The notes beneath the pieces were generated by a model. It had not been told where the DNA came from. It saw nothing but the letters and a program-made list of their open reading frames with translations, and did no database searches. Of a stretch of DNA of 64,000 nt, positions 39,291 through 51,200 are shown piece by piece. The translations under genes and the position numbers were made by a program. The DNA lies in assembly GCA_003116975.1 (NCBI GenBank), contig BGKB01000036.1:434001-498000 (forward strand), in the 5' to 3' direction. The stretch is from Aurantiochytrium sp. KH105 (taxonomy: Eukaryota > Sar > Bigyra > Thraustochytrida > Thraustochytriidae). Position 1 is the first letter of the stretch; every line of letters starts with the position of its first letter.

Positions 39291-41226
39291 GGTCGAAAGG
39301 CAGGAGCGTAGCTATAAACGAGCAGAAAGTTGAGTGGTCAAAATCCCCATTATGGGGTGGTCCGCGCATGCGACACAGCCTCGATTCCAAGCTATTGTGG
39401 ATACGGCATGGAGAAGACCGATGGCCATGCCGTGCATGGCGCACGCACTCCTTTATACAGACAGAAAAGCGCGCGCAAAAGGACGCACGCCATAAAAATC
39501 ATGAAAAAATAAAGAAAAACACTAGAGGAAGCCAAGCAGTGGACCTTTGCATGAACAGATTTGTACGACATCCATTTGTTTTCTTGTTCATCATAAATCT
39601 CGGCAGCAGCGCGCTCGCTCACGGCCCGGATCCTCGTTCGCTTTGCCTCCGCTGCAGGGGATCTTTCTTTTTATTTCTTTTCATCATTCGGATTAGCCAT
39701 AATTCCGCGGCCGCGACGTGCCGGTGGCGACCGATTCTTCCGTTCCGCCATGGACGTCGTTTCCATTCACACGCTGTAAAGATTTTTCCTCCAGGTGTCC
39801 ACAACACGCGCCCTCTTCAACAAATTGAATGTACTACAGGCCCCGCCGCTCGGAGACCGCGTCGTCTTCGTTCTCCTCCACAGAGCTTTGAAGGTAAAAA
39901 AGCAGGTCCACGAACGCGTGCGTCTTCGCGCATGCGCGAGTGCACGGAAGGAGCGAACGAGTGAACGAAGGAATGACTAATAAAAACTTGTCGCGAGTCC
40001 ATGTTCAGGTCTTCTCGGATCATGAAAGAACGCCTCGCCCGCTACTTGTCGGCGCGGCCGCAGACAACAGACGAGGAAGGAGCCGCCGCTTGGGTCCGCG
40101 GGTGAGGGGGCTGGTAACTAAAAATAAAATAACAAATAAAAGAACTATAACCTGCCTGCGCGGAGCCCGGTTCCGGCACGATCGCCCGGGTTCTGTGAAT
40201 TTTAACCCGGCACCTTGGCGGCGAGCAACAGCATGTGGCGCCCTCGCCAGCGTGCATCAGGAACTGCAAGCAATCAATCAGGCAAGCAAGCAGACAAAGC
40301 TTGCTTGCTCTCGCGTGCGGTGGAAAAGAGGTGCGGTCGGTGCGCGGGTTTCTGGTTCTCTTGAAGCCCGCCTTTCGCCATCTGGCTGGAGAGAAAGACG
40401 CTCGAGATGTCTTTCTGCGCGGTTTAGCAACCTTTTTCCAAATTTACAAAGCTGCGCAGCGGCGGCGGGCGACGCGAGCAGCGCTGCGAGCGCGGCGAGC
40501 AAATGGACTCACAAGTCGGCTGGGCGGAACGCGTGCGCGGCCGCGAGCTTGTTCTCCGAGAGCGCCGCAAGCAGCCGTTCGTGAAGCACTCGCGCGCCTT
40601 CCTCCTCCTCTTCAGGAGCTTCCGTGGCGAAAACGTGGTGTGGTTGGCGTCCGTCAATCAGAGTCCTTCCTCGCCAATCAGAGTCCTTCCTCGCCGAGCT
40701 CGCGCCGAGCTCGCGTCTTGAAGTTGATCTCGCTCTGCGGGTCACCTCGCCACGCTCGCCGCCGCTGGACGCGCGGCCATCGAGGAAGCGAGCGAGCGTC
40801 TCCGTTCGCTCAGCAGCTGCATCAGTTCGCGGCTCGTCAGCGACGCGGAGACTCGCTGCGCGTCGCGCGACGCTTCCACATGCCGGCCTGCCTACCTGCG
40901 CCCGCTGCTGATCAACGTATGCTGCAGCAGCATCTGCAGCTGCTGCTGCTCACAACGCAAGCGATGTCGGCCACGCTGATGTCGCTGGCGATGGCGATGA
41001 CGATGTCGCGGTGCTCGTGGCGCTGCTCGTTGACTACACTGCTGCTTCCTTCCCTTTCCTCTCTAGCGCGCACTGCAGTGAAGTCGCCGCCGCGACGAGC
41101 GCCTGCGACGCGAGCTCGCGCGGAGCCCGGCGCCGCCCGCGCGCACTGCGCGTCGCCGGCCCGCTCGCGCGCCACGAGCCACGGCGCGCGCGCGCGCTCG
41201 CGCCTGCCCTGCGCGCACGGCGGGTC

Positions 41227-41274
41227 GATGGATGGATGGATGGATGGATGGATGGATGGATGGATGGATGGATA
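41227..41274. repeat. (GGAT)n microsatellite
   Basis: Twelve near-perfect GGAT/GATG tetramers in tandem. Confidence 0.95.
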
Positions 41275-41700
41275 GGATGATCCTCGCGATTTTTCAAACC
41301 CATCGTCGCGCGAGAGGCAAGGCGCGCCGAACAGAAACCTCGCTCCGCTCCGGCTGCGGGCTTCGTGCGCCGGCGCGCCGCCGGCACGCGCAGCTGCCAG
41401 CAGCGCAGTGGCCGGCGGCGGCCCGTGCTGCGCGGGCCGGCCGCGGCGGCTCCGCGCCCTCGAAGATCAGGCCGGGCGGGTCGCGATGCACCAGCCAGAG
41501 AAGAAAAAGTCGAAAGAAAAGAAAAGGAAAGGAAAGAAAATGAAAGAAAAGAAAAGAAAACGAAAGAAAGAAAGAATGAGGGAAAAAGACGGTCCCAGGA
41601 GAGATAAAAAAGCAGGGGAATGAAAAAAATCTCACGCGGCTGCTCGCGGTGCTCGCGCGTGCATGAAGACTCGGAGGTACATTCAAACAAAACAAACAAA

Positions 41701-41752
41701 CAGTGCAGGGCAGTGCAGTGCAGTGCAGTGCGGTGTTGCTTGCTTGCTTGCT
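41701..41752. repeat. (GCAGT)n followed by (TTGC)n
   Basis: Five GCAGT pentamers run directly into four TTGC tetramers. Confidence 0.9.
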
Positions 41753-44454
41753 TAAGCAGCCGCCACCGCAGCCGCTGCTCCTGCACCTGGTCCGCGAGGT
41801 TGCTTGCAGGCGTGTCCGAGAACGTTCGATTGATCAAATGGACAGAGCAAGGACGTCTTGGAATGAAAGGACAAGTGCAGCGTGCATATGCAGGCTACGC
41901 CCGCTTTTCCTTCGTCTGTCTGTTGCGACTTCGCCGTGCCGCATCTGGACCGTGCGTCCCCGGTGGGCGGGCGGACGGGCAGCGACCAGGACACGAGATT
42001 TGATGAAGATGCGTGCACAAGTCCACATCTTCTGTTTGTAGCCACGCAGGGCGGCCGGGCGTGCGGGTGTGCGTGCAGTCTCTCTCGTCTGGCCTCGTCG
42101 TAAGTTTGCCCAAGGTGCTGGGCAGATTCGTCGCGGACTTGCTCTCTTGAAGTCCTATGGGCGTCGCAAGGCAGCTAAAGATTCGTTCCTGCGAAGAGGC
42201 CACTCGCAAGCAGCCAGCCAGCTGCAGCTGCAGCGACTCCACTGGTCTGCCTGCAGAAAATCGGCACCCCAGGCATTGCCTACCGCGCACATACACGCAC
42301 CAGCACGCCATCACCAGCAGAGAGCAGAAGCGCCTCCAAGATTCGCTCACCTGACTCGATGGGCCCGACAAAGTCCCCTTTTCCTCCCCCCTCATGCCGA
42401 GTCCATCCCAAAGCAGCCCAAAACAAATAATCCCAAACCATACACATCTTGCAGCTGCAGCTGGCTGCTCTGGGCGTCCCTGTGCCTAGCCTCCAGCGTC
42501 GTCGCCGTGCCCGGAACTCTGCGCGAGGCTGATTCCCCATCCTTTATTCGATCATCCATCCATGCATCCAGTCATTCATTCTTCCCCAGCCCGCGTCGCG
42601 CTTCTTGAGATTCTCTCCGCAGCCGTCCCTGCCTGCGCGACAGGCCCGCTGGGGAATCTCAGGCGAGGGCGACCGACCTGACCATGGCGGCCAACACGAA
42701 ATGGATGGACAAGTGGACGTCGGCCGCGACGCTCGGGTCCTTTCGCGCGCAACTCGAGCAAGAAAGCGAATCTTTGGCCCATCCTCCATGGCCACCCATC
42801 TTTGCTTAGGCCTCATCCTCTCCGCGTCCCCTTGCTCGAGCCAACTTCCCAACCAGGCCCCGGCCGCGCGTCAGCCTCGCGCATCATGCATGCATACATG
42901 GCGGCCGCCGTCCAAGGCGAGGCTGACTGATAGCATCGGCAAGGCAAGGCGGGCGCGAAGAAGCACGCGAAGGCGGCACGCCTTGAGCACGTGTATGGAC
43001 GGATGCGCTTGAAGGGGCGGGAAAACAGCGGCCGCGGCGCCCCCCCCCCCCCCTTCACGCTCTTGTTTATTTTATTCCTTTTCCCCCCGGCACAAGCGCG
43101 GCAGAGCCGGGCCGCCTCGCTGCGGCAGGCTGTAGGGTTTGGGTGTGGTACGGCGGCGGGCGGGTACTCCCGCAGACGACCCCCGCAGGCGCGTCTGAGC
43201 GCGGGTTCGTCGCGTGTTCGCTGCACTTATGGAAGGGCTGGAGTGGGCGGGATAGGGGAAGGTCCCGCAGCGACGCGTGTGTGCGGGTCCGCTGCGGCCG
43301 CGGCCACCCGGCCTGTGAGCGCGAACGGGAGTTTCGGATGCGCGCGCGGAGGAAGAAGGTCAGGGGAAGGGGGAAAGAGCTGGAGAGAGCGAGCGGCCGC
43401 GCGAACGGAAGGGAACGGACGATTGGCCAGGATGGACGCCACGAGGCTGGTTGCAGCTGCAGTTGTAGGTAGGCCTATTGATTGATTGGTTGCGTGGTTT
43501 ATCATTTTCTTGATTCTTGGGAACGTGGCCTGCCTAGACTGGATAATTTGGATGCGTGTCAAGCATGCATGCATGCTTGGACCGGGTTTGTCGGGTTGGC
43601 CGGGTTGCGCTCTGCTGCTGACTGACGACGACTTGCAGACGAGCAGCGAGAAAAGCAAAGAAAAGGAAAAACTTTGGGAAAACGCTTAGAATCTCCCTGT
43701 GAATTGGTTATTCCATCTTCAACGGATGGCGGACGAAGGAGCCGAGACAGAAAAACAGACAGACCTTTTAGGTCCGTCGACCGATTCGCCGTGCCTGGCG
43801 TTTCTGCGAGCAGAGACAAAGACCAAAACCGGCAGGCCAGCATTTCCCACTCCCCGCATTGCACGAGCAAGCGTGCGCAGAGCACGTCTCGTGCAAGACC
43901 TCTACGGACTTGCTCATGGCATCACAGTCAAGCTATCAGCACGCTCTGCCGAACTTTCTCTAGCTAATAGACCACCTGCTGACGCTTATCTCCAAGTCTA
44001 TGGTCTCCAGGCTCCACTTGCCTCTTGCTCGCGACAGACATAGCCTTGTCTGGTTGATTCGCTGAGGTGTCTTGCGAGATCGCTGAGAAAATTCAGGTCA
44101 GGTTGTCATGGCGGCGGGCCGACCAGGTGAGCCAGCAACCAAGCAAGCTTCCTCTTCGTCAACCTCCTCGTGCCTCGTGCCTTGCGTCCTGTTCCTTTCC
44201 GTCCATCCGCCATGGCCAGTCATCCACGCATGCATGCATGCATGTCTTGCTTGCATTTCCATCTCAGCTCGCTTCTGCGGACGCAGATCATTGCCTTCGC
44301 CATCGTCATCTTCTGTGGCCTCCCTCGAACGAAAGGCAAAGCCGAGGGGGGTCCAATCCGGTGTGGTGCGGAGCGGTACGGCACGACGGCGCAGGGAACT
44401 GCTCTGCGCCAAGCTTGCTTTCGGCGAACGTGCGAGGACCAAAGCACAGCCGTT

Positions 44455-44620
44455 CGTTCGCTCGCTCGTACGTTCGTCCACTCGATCGCTCGCTCGCTCG
44501 TTCGTTCGTTCGTTCGTTCGTTCTTAGTTCTTACATTCGTCCGCTTGTTCGTTTCTTCGTTCGTCCATTTGTCCATGCGTGCGTGCAAGCGTGCGAGCGT
44601 GCGTGCGAGCGTGCAAGCGT
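44455..44620. repeat. Tetranucleotide field (CGTT, CGCT, CGTG variants)
   Basis: About 165 bp with a four-base rhythm anchored on CG, passing from CGTT/CGCT units to CGTG/CAAG units. This is a long interrupted microsatellite. Confidence 0.85.
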
Positions 44621-45280
44621 GCATGAGCATTTCCTCCGATTTTTGATCAATCGATCGACGCACGTCAAGACCGCGTCGTGTGGCGGCGGCAAGTACGAGT
44701 ACGTCCTCGTGCATCTCCCCTTCCCCAACCCCGCCTTCTTGCGACGGCCAGTCAACAGCAACGCGCGAAGAAACACTCACACCATACCACGCCAAGCCAA
44801 GCCAGAGCTGCGCATGCACGAGACAGGGCGCGAGGGACGCGGAGACACGAGCGGGTGTGGGGCGGATGCGGGGCGAGTGCGGGGCAGAAAGCAAGGGACG
44901 CCTGGAAGAGAGGAGGAAAACAAAACAGAAGCGACTTCAGGAAGGCCGCGGCCGGGAGGCCGGGGAGGGGAAAAAGAAAAAAAAGGAAATGTAACAAGAA
45001 GAAAGAAAAAAAAGCAGGTAAAAGAAAAGGAAAGAAAAGTAAAAAGTAAAAAGAAAAAAAGTTGATCGTCTCTCTGCTTGGCTTCGGCGGCTTCGCGGGC
45101 CGGGGAGGAAAGCTTTCAAAGGAGAGAGAGAGAGAAAGAAAGAAAAGAAGGGCCGAAAGAGGCGGGGAAAAAAAGGAGAGGCGCTCGAGGTTCAAAACCC
45201 AAACTCGGACCTGCAATTCGCGCGCGAGAAAGCAGACGCAGCAGAAGCAGAATCAAGGCTAGCACAGCACAACCAAACCT

Positions 45281-45390
45281 AGCCAAGCCAAGCCAAGCCC
45301 GAGCGAGCGAGGCCGCACGTGACTCTCGTCGCGCCGCGCCCGAAGCCAGCCAGCCAGCCAGCCAGCCGCAGCAGCCAGCCAGCCAGCCAC
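45281..45390. repeat. (AGCCA)n and (CCAG)n arrays
   Basis: Four AGCCA pentamers (45281-45300) and, after about 45 bp, some ten CCAG tetramers (45345-45390) upstream of the zinc-repeat gene. Confidence 0.9.
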
Positions 45391-45506
45391 AGAGAACGGG
45401 TGCCGCGAGCTTGCTGGAGAGACAGCCAGCCGTCCTCTCCGGAAAGAAAGGGAAGAAAAGAGGACAGTACTGCTCGGCGCGCTTGACGGTCACGCTCGGT
45501 CGCCGA

Positions 45507-45531
45507 CCGATCGATCGATCGATCGATCGAA
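45507..45531. repeat. (GATC)n microsatellite
   Basis: Six GATC units in tandem. Confidence 0.92.
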
Positions 45532-46129
45532 GCCCACGCCCGAGCCTTTCTCCCTCCCGGCCGATCAGCAGCCAGCCAGCCGGGCAGCCAGCCGCGCCGC
45601 CATTCGCGGCGGTTCGTTCGATTCAAATCGCAAACCATTCGAAATCCCCCCTGCCGTTGCCGTTGCCGCAGCGAGGAGCCCCGCCCCGCCCCACCCGTCG
45701 GCACGAGTCGCAGGCGCGCAGACATACCGTCTCCTCCTCGTTCCCCCCTCCTCCCCTCCCGCCGCCGCTCGCCAGCCAGGCCAGCCAGGCCTGAGGAGGC
45801 GAGGCATCCCTCGATCCCATCCCTCCCGACGCCGCGTCTTCCGCCCCGGGCCTTGACGCGCGACGTCGAGGCGGCCGCCGGCCAGACAGACGCGCACGCA
45901 CGCACGCAGGCAGGCAGGAAAGCGCGCACGTAGCGCGGACGCGTACCTCCGCAGACGCAGCGGCGGCTCCGCGAGCGAGCAGGGGACGCTTTTCCGCCCC
46001 CGGCCAGAGATCGTTGGTTGAATTGCTGACCGCTCGAGCGACCCGACCCGGCCCGGCCTCGGCGGCAGCAGCAGCAGAAGCGAATCTTGGTGGCGGCAGC
46101 AGCAGCAGAAGCGAGCGAGCGGAGGCAGG

Positions 46130-47920
46130 ATGCGCCACGCGCCGGAGCAGGGCTCGAGCGGAGACGCGCCCGCGGACGAGAGGCTTCAGTGGATGTTCAA
46201 CGATGGACGCGAGGTGCCGCATCTGGACAGGCAGCCCCACGAGGACGGCAGCGTGTCCCCGCGCAGCGCCGCCGAAACCCAGGGCCTCACAGCATCCAGC
46301 GTCGATGCGCTCATGAGCATGGCCAACCAGATGGGCCTCAACAACTCGCGCAAGCGCAAGATCAACGCAGAGCAACTCTTTGAGCAGCAGCAGCTCTTCC
46401 AGCTCGCTAAGCAAATGGCCCTCCAGCTGCAACAGCAACAGCAGCAGCAGCAGCAGCAAAAACAACATCAACAACAGCACCATCAACAGGGCGCCGCCTG
46501 CGACGGGCGCGACAACATGATGACGCCTCCCGCGCTCATCCGCCTCAGCACACCAACCTCCCCGCCCCAAAGCGTGCACGGATCGCCTTCCGTCCCAAGC
46601 AGCACTGGCGCACCATCCACGCCAGGTGACCATCTCTGCGAGCATCCCGGATGCGACCGCGTTGTCGGTAACGCCGGCCTCGTCTGCATCCGTCATGCCG
46701 CCGGCCGCCGCTGCGATATGCCCGGGTGCTTCAAGAGCGCGCAGGGCAGGACCACACGCTGCAAGGCCCATGGAGGCGGGCGCCGTTGCTCCGTTGCTGG
46801 ATGCTCCAAGTCCGCGCAGGGATCCACCGATCTTTGCAAGGCCCATGGCGGCGGCAAGCGCTGCAAGCTTCCTGGCTGCACCAAGGCTGCGCGTGGCTCG
46901 ACCGACTATTGCATCGCGCATGGCGGTGGTCGCCGCTGCGCCAAGGAGAACTGCGACAAGTCTGCCGTTGGATCCACCAACTTTTGCGTCAAGCACGGCG
47001 GCGGACGTCGCTGCACCGTCGGCGGATGCGGCAAGAGCGCGCGCGGTGGCAGCCCCTTTTGCGCCAAGCACGGAACCCAGCACCGCAAGCTGCTCGCCGC
47101 ATCCACCATGGCGCATCAACAGCAGCCGCAGCAGCAGATGCAGATGCAGATGCAGCATGCACCGGTCATGACCTCGCGTCTTCCCGTCGCCTCTGCGCCT
47201 TCCAACCCGATCATCCGCCCCACCCCGTCTCGCGCCGTGCAGACCGCGCCCGAAGCCCGCGCTGTCAACCCCGCCCCTTCCCCCTCCACTTCCTCCCCGT
47301 CGCATCCTCTCTTTGCTGCCAGCAACACGAAGTCGAGCAAACCGCTCATGCTCAACTCTTCGTTTGTGTCCATGAACCTTCTGCAGCAGCAGCAGCAGCG
47401 GCGGCAGGAGCAAGAGGAAAAGGAGGAGGAGAACAAGCGCTTCGAGGAGGAGCAGCGCCGCCGTGAGCAGCAAGAGCAGCGGATTCGCGATATTCTCCTC
47501 ATGAACCTGCAGAGCGGGTCTCTCCGCAGCATGGATCGGTTCGCCTCGCAGGAGCGCGAGCAGCCCTCCCGCTCCAGCTCCGTGCCTTCGCTCCCCACCG
47601 CCCAACCGGCGTACATCCACCAGCAGCGCTTCAACGTGCAGAGCCAGAGCAACTCGCCCCAGCCCCAGCAGCAGCAGCAGCAGCAGCCGATCAACGCCCA
47701 GGCCATTCTGGACGCTCTTCGTGCGCGCGCCTCGGCCCCGGGCACCCCTCCGCTCCAGCAGCCTCAACACTCGCAGAAGCATGGCCTTGCCGACTTTGCC
47801 GCGCTCCAAGAGCAGCTCGCAAAGCTTCAGGCAATCCAGCAGTTTCAGACGCAAGAGCAGTACCGTGCAAAGTCTCCCAAGCTTTCCGAGTACATGTCGC
47901 ACCGCCAGCCCCACCACTGA
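46130..47920 (+). CDS. Six-unit C-x4-C-x10-C-x2-H zinc-repeat protein (WRKY19-like type)
   Basis: 596 residues, no intron. The central region (residues 170-317, DNA 46637-47080) is six tandem 25-residue units of the form RRC-x4-C-KSA-x-GST-x3-C-x2-HGGG, each with three Cys and one His. Similar repeats are annotated in oomycetes and plants as WRKY transcription factor 19-like, although no WRKYGQK sequence is present. A basic patch NSRKRKINA (72-80) could be a nuclear signal. Gln tracts flank the repeats on both sides, and a Glu/Arg-rich coiled coil lies at ~420-465. Nuclear nucleic-acid or protein binding is inferred. The molecular function of this repeat family is not settled. It converges on the WW gene. 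Confidence 0.88.
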   Translation: MRHAPEQGSSGDAPADERLQWMFNDGREVPHLDRQPHEDGSVSPRSAAETQGLTASSVDALMSMANQMGLNNSRKRKINAEQLFEQQQLFQLAKQMALQLQQQQQQQQQQKQHQQQHHQQGAACDGRDNMMTPPALIRLSTPTSPPQSVHGSPSVPSSTGAPSTPGDHLCEHPGCDRVVGNAGLVCIRHAAGRRCDMPGCFKSAQGRTTRCKAHGGGRRCSVAGCSKSAQGSTDLCKAHGGGKRCKLPGCTKAARGSTDYCIAHGGGRRCAKENCDKSAVGSTNFCVKHGGGRRCTVGGCGKSARGGSPFCAKHGTQHRKLLAASTMAHQQQPQQQMQMQMQHAPVMTSRLPVASAPSNPIIRPTPSRAVQTAPEARAVNPAPSPSTSSPSHPLFAASNTKSSKPLMLNSSFVSMNLLQQQQQRRQEQEEKEEENKRFEEEQRRREQQEQRIRDILLMNLQSGSLRSMDRFASQEREQPSRSSSVPSLPTAQPAYIHQQRFNVQSQSNSPQPQQQQQQQPINAQAILDALRARASAPGTPPLQQPQHSQKHGLADFAALQEQLAKLQAIQQFQTQEQYRAKSPKLSEYMSHRQPHH

Positions 47921-48272
47921 TGTGATTTGATTCGATCATTATGGTCGGTCTTTCTCCCCAAGGAGCAAATAGTAGCAAGTCTTCGTTTCGTAGAGAACTC
48001 CTTTGCCACTCCGTACCTCCATCCATAGTTAGAAGTATTTATGTACTAGTATACCCATTTCGCCTGAACATGACAAACAATCCCACTTCCATTCCTTTTT
48101 TCTTTTCTTTTTCCATATCATTTTCATGACTCTTGTCATCGTTATTCTGTCGCACCAACTCATGTCAAACCTTTACTCTGTGCTTCTTTTCTTTTCCTCC
48201 CTTCTTTCTTCAACTTAAATCCTCGACAAACAAAATTACCAACGATGACTTTAACATGAGGGTCTGCCTACT
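47921..48272. other. Convergent 3' spacer zinc-repeat/WW genes
   Basis: 352 bp of AT- and pyrimidine-rich DNA between two stop codons (runs of TTTTC and CTTTT at 48090-48205), consistent with 3' UTRs. No gene is seen. Confidence 0.55.
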
Positions 48273-51200
48273 TTAGTTCTCGCCATCGTCAAATGCAAAG
48301 AGCTTTTTACCCTTGGGTGACAAAATCGCGCGATTCGAAACCTGGAACGATGGTGTTGACGACTGGATCGATGACATTGTGGGTGCTCGCTGGAATGTTC
48401 CCATTGGACCCGTCTCTGCTGGATCCACGTACGACTTTCGTCCCGTCTCGCGGTGAATCCAGTACGTACCACCCTCCAGCGACTTGACGGTACGCCATTC
48501 GGATCCAGGCCGCGGCCCAACGCTCTTGCTTTCCTCATCAGTTGCCGCGCCATCAGCGCCGTCAGTCAAGACAGGTTCCTTTGCGTCACTTGCTGAAGAG
48601 AGCACCGAGGGTCGCTCCCACTGCCATTCTCGACCATCAATCGTGCCATAAAAGAGCTCACGAGAAAGCTCATCCAAGTATTCCCTCCAGCCTTCAGCCT
48701 CGACGCCCGTCTCTACGGCTCGCGCTCGCAAAAGAGACCACAAATGCCGTGTGCCTCCGGGCAGCTGACGCGGTCCACCAAGCTGCATGCCACCTTCCAG
48801 CGTCGTCGTGTTCTGTAAAAGAAAGCGTCGCATCGGATTCACTTGCTTGGCATTCAAATTTAGAGTCTTGCGCACAAGACAAGTATCCCAATTGTACTCG
48901 AACAGACACCGGTCGTGCGGGCTCACCACGCAACTCCAGCTTCGATTTTTGCGTTTCATCGTCAATGTGCGAGCAAGTTTCTTCGCGTGCACAAGCGACT
49001 GCAAGCTCGAGTTTTTGCGTCGCATCTTTGGTGCATCCCCCTCTTTACTTTCATTCTCTTCCTTCGGCTCCACGGATGCGCTCGAGCGCGAGACCTCTTC
49101 AATGGGCGTCGCTTCCGCGTCGTTCCACTCCTCAGGTCGTTCCCATTGCGAGTCTCCCGTCGACTTACAATAGTAGAATTGATCGCCATGCGTCGCCTCC
49201 TCGAGGCACACCCATGCTCCGCACGACATGACTGCCGTCGCATTCGACCGCAACAGCTCCCAGAGGTACTCGGCTTGAATTCGATTTGATCCCTCGTGCT
49301 CCATCGACGCAAGCGTCACCGAAGCTGCGCTCGCCCGCCCTTCGCGCAGAGCTGGTGGCGTCTCTGCAGTTCGTTCGCCGTTGCTCCAATTGTACCAAAA
49401 CAAATGTCGTCCCGTCGGCGACACGAGCTCTTCCCACGCCTCGTCCGTGGTGGCCATTTGGAGCTGGCCGCTTCGCCGATCAAAGTCTGCGGGCATTTCC
49501 CACTTTGACTCGCCCGTCGCGAGATTTGCATAATACACTTCTTCAGACTCCGGGTCCACGCGCTCGACCCATTCACCAACTTGCCGCCCAGTGGGCGTCG
49601 CACGCGCATTCAGAGCGCTCCAAATCAAGACCTCGGGTGGTGGGCCCATGCCCATCATATCGTTGCCTTCTCTGACGCCGTCCTCATCGTCGTCAGTGGC
49701 AATCAGGAGCTTCTTTGTCGAGCCTCTACGATTCAAGATACTCTTGGGCGTTTCGGCGCTTGATAATGCCGTGTCCAGGGGCGCTGGAGCAAAATTTGAC
49801 GACTCGCTAGCGTCGACCGTCGGGAGGTCAACGGGCGCGTCCTCGAGCTCAATCGAACGATTCCAATCCTGGTCGTCGAGGCCGCTCGCACGCAAGTCAT
49901 CAAGCACGTCTTCACTTGGGCTCTGGATCTCCATAGCATCCCCCATCAGAGCCGCAAATGGATCGTCTCCATCGTAGTCGTCATCAAGCGTGATGCCAGC
50001 AAACATGTCCGAGTACGAAGTATCAGTCTTGGGCGTCATCACAGGGTGGCCCCATCCAGCTTCCTGTTCGCCTGCACCGGCTTGTTGGCCGAGCCCTTCC
50101 ACGTCAAAGGTATCTCTCCCTTCTTCATCGGACCTGCCCTCGGTACGAAGCTCGCGCGTCTGCACACGGGCGCGATGCCCGCGATACGCAGACTGCAAAA
50201 CCACAATCTGATCCGCCAAAGGTGACTTGCCGTCGTCTTCGATATTGAACGTCCACCCTTTCGGTGCCTTGCGCGAGATTTTCCCCGTATGATTGTTCAC
50301 GTACAAGTAAATGCCGACCTCGGATTCCCACATGCGACTCCATTCTGGCCAGCTTGCATGATGTGCCAACGCCTCTTGGCTCGAAGCATCGCTTGACCTC
50401 GTGTCTGTGGCGACAACAACGTTCGCGGAGGCAGCCGGAACGATTGCTTCCGCACTGAATCCGCTCTCTTCTTTGGCCTCGAGCGTCTCGGTGGTGACCG
50501 CTGCCACCTCCGACTGCCAGGCCGCATCGGTCAGCGATGAAGCATTCACAACAGGATCCTGCTGCGTCCAAGCCTGCCAATCGCCGTAAACTTGCCCCGA
50601 CTTGATGACACTTTCTTCCTTCCTCTGCTGCAAAACCTTGTCTGGCGTTTCTTCTTGAAACGAAGCGCGGCTCTCCGAGTACTTATCCCCGCGATCAATG
50701 CTTCGACCATGACTTGAAGCACGGCGCGGCGAAGAAGAAGAAGATGAGGATTGAAATTTGTTCAGAACCCTCGACTTTCCACTTCCGCTCTGATTATCCC
50801 GTGAAGCACGCCGGTCAGCTGAAGCTGGTAGCTTGAAGCTCTCGTTCTGATTTCCGCGGGACATGTGTCGGCTCGTTAAATGATCTGGAACTTCGTCCGG
50901 CGCCTCCCTCATTTCCCGAGGAGCTTCCCAGGATGACTCTTGCGTTGTTGCATTGTAAAAATAGTTCAATCCTGTCTCTTGATCGAGGACCATCTCCCAT
51001 TGCGCCGCCTCATGTCCCTCTTCGCGTTGATCGTTATTCTCAATATCGTCCTCCTGTGGCAAATCAGGTTGGGCTTCTGGCTCCGGGACCATTGCTTCAT
51101 CCCCCATATTTACATCCTCAAGCACGACGCCAGTATCTTGACCAGGTGGTCGCTCGGCCGGAACAGAATGCCCCGAAATAGAAGGCCCTGAAGCATTATC

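Larger units (their letters stand above)
39291..46129. other. Gene-free repeat-rich tract, right part
   Basis: 6.8 kb with no supported gene. Long frames (for example about 345 codons at 40235-41275) are translations of GC-rich low complexity. It holds a 20-bp exact tandem duplication (40655-40694), a GGAT array, purine tracts (41500-41620, 44975-45180), GCAGT and TTGC arrays, a C-tract (43040-43053), a long CGTT/CGCT/CGTG tetramer field (44455-44620), and CCAG and GATC arrays. A 106-codon frame at 43726-44043 has somewhat more protein-like composition but no recognised domain. The rightmost ~1 kb should include the promoter and 5' UTR of the zinc-repeat gene. Confidence 0.55.

Noticed and set aside
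40235-41275. 346-codon plus-strand open frame
   Set aside because: Arg/Ala-rich, and it ends inside the GGAT microsatellite. No domain.
46637-47080. True WRKY transcription factor
   Set aside because: No WRKYGQK-type sequence is present. Only the WRKY19-like C-x4-C-x10-C-x2-H repeats occur.
45623-47917. 764-codon minus-strand open frame
   Set aside because: It is the antisense shadow of the zinc-repeat gene, with Leu-rich runs that are the complement of its CAG tracts. The plus-strand frame has clear zinc motifs.
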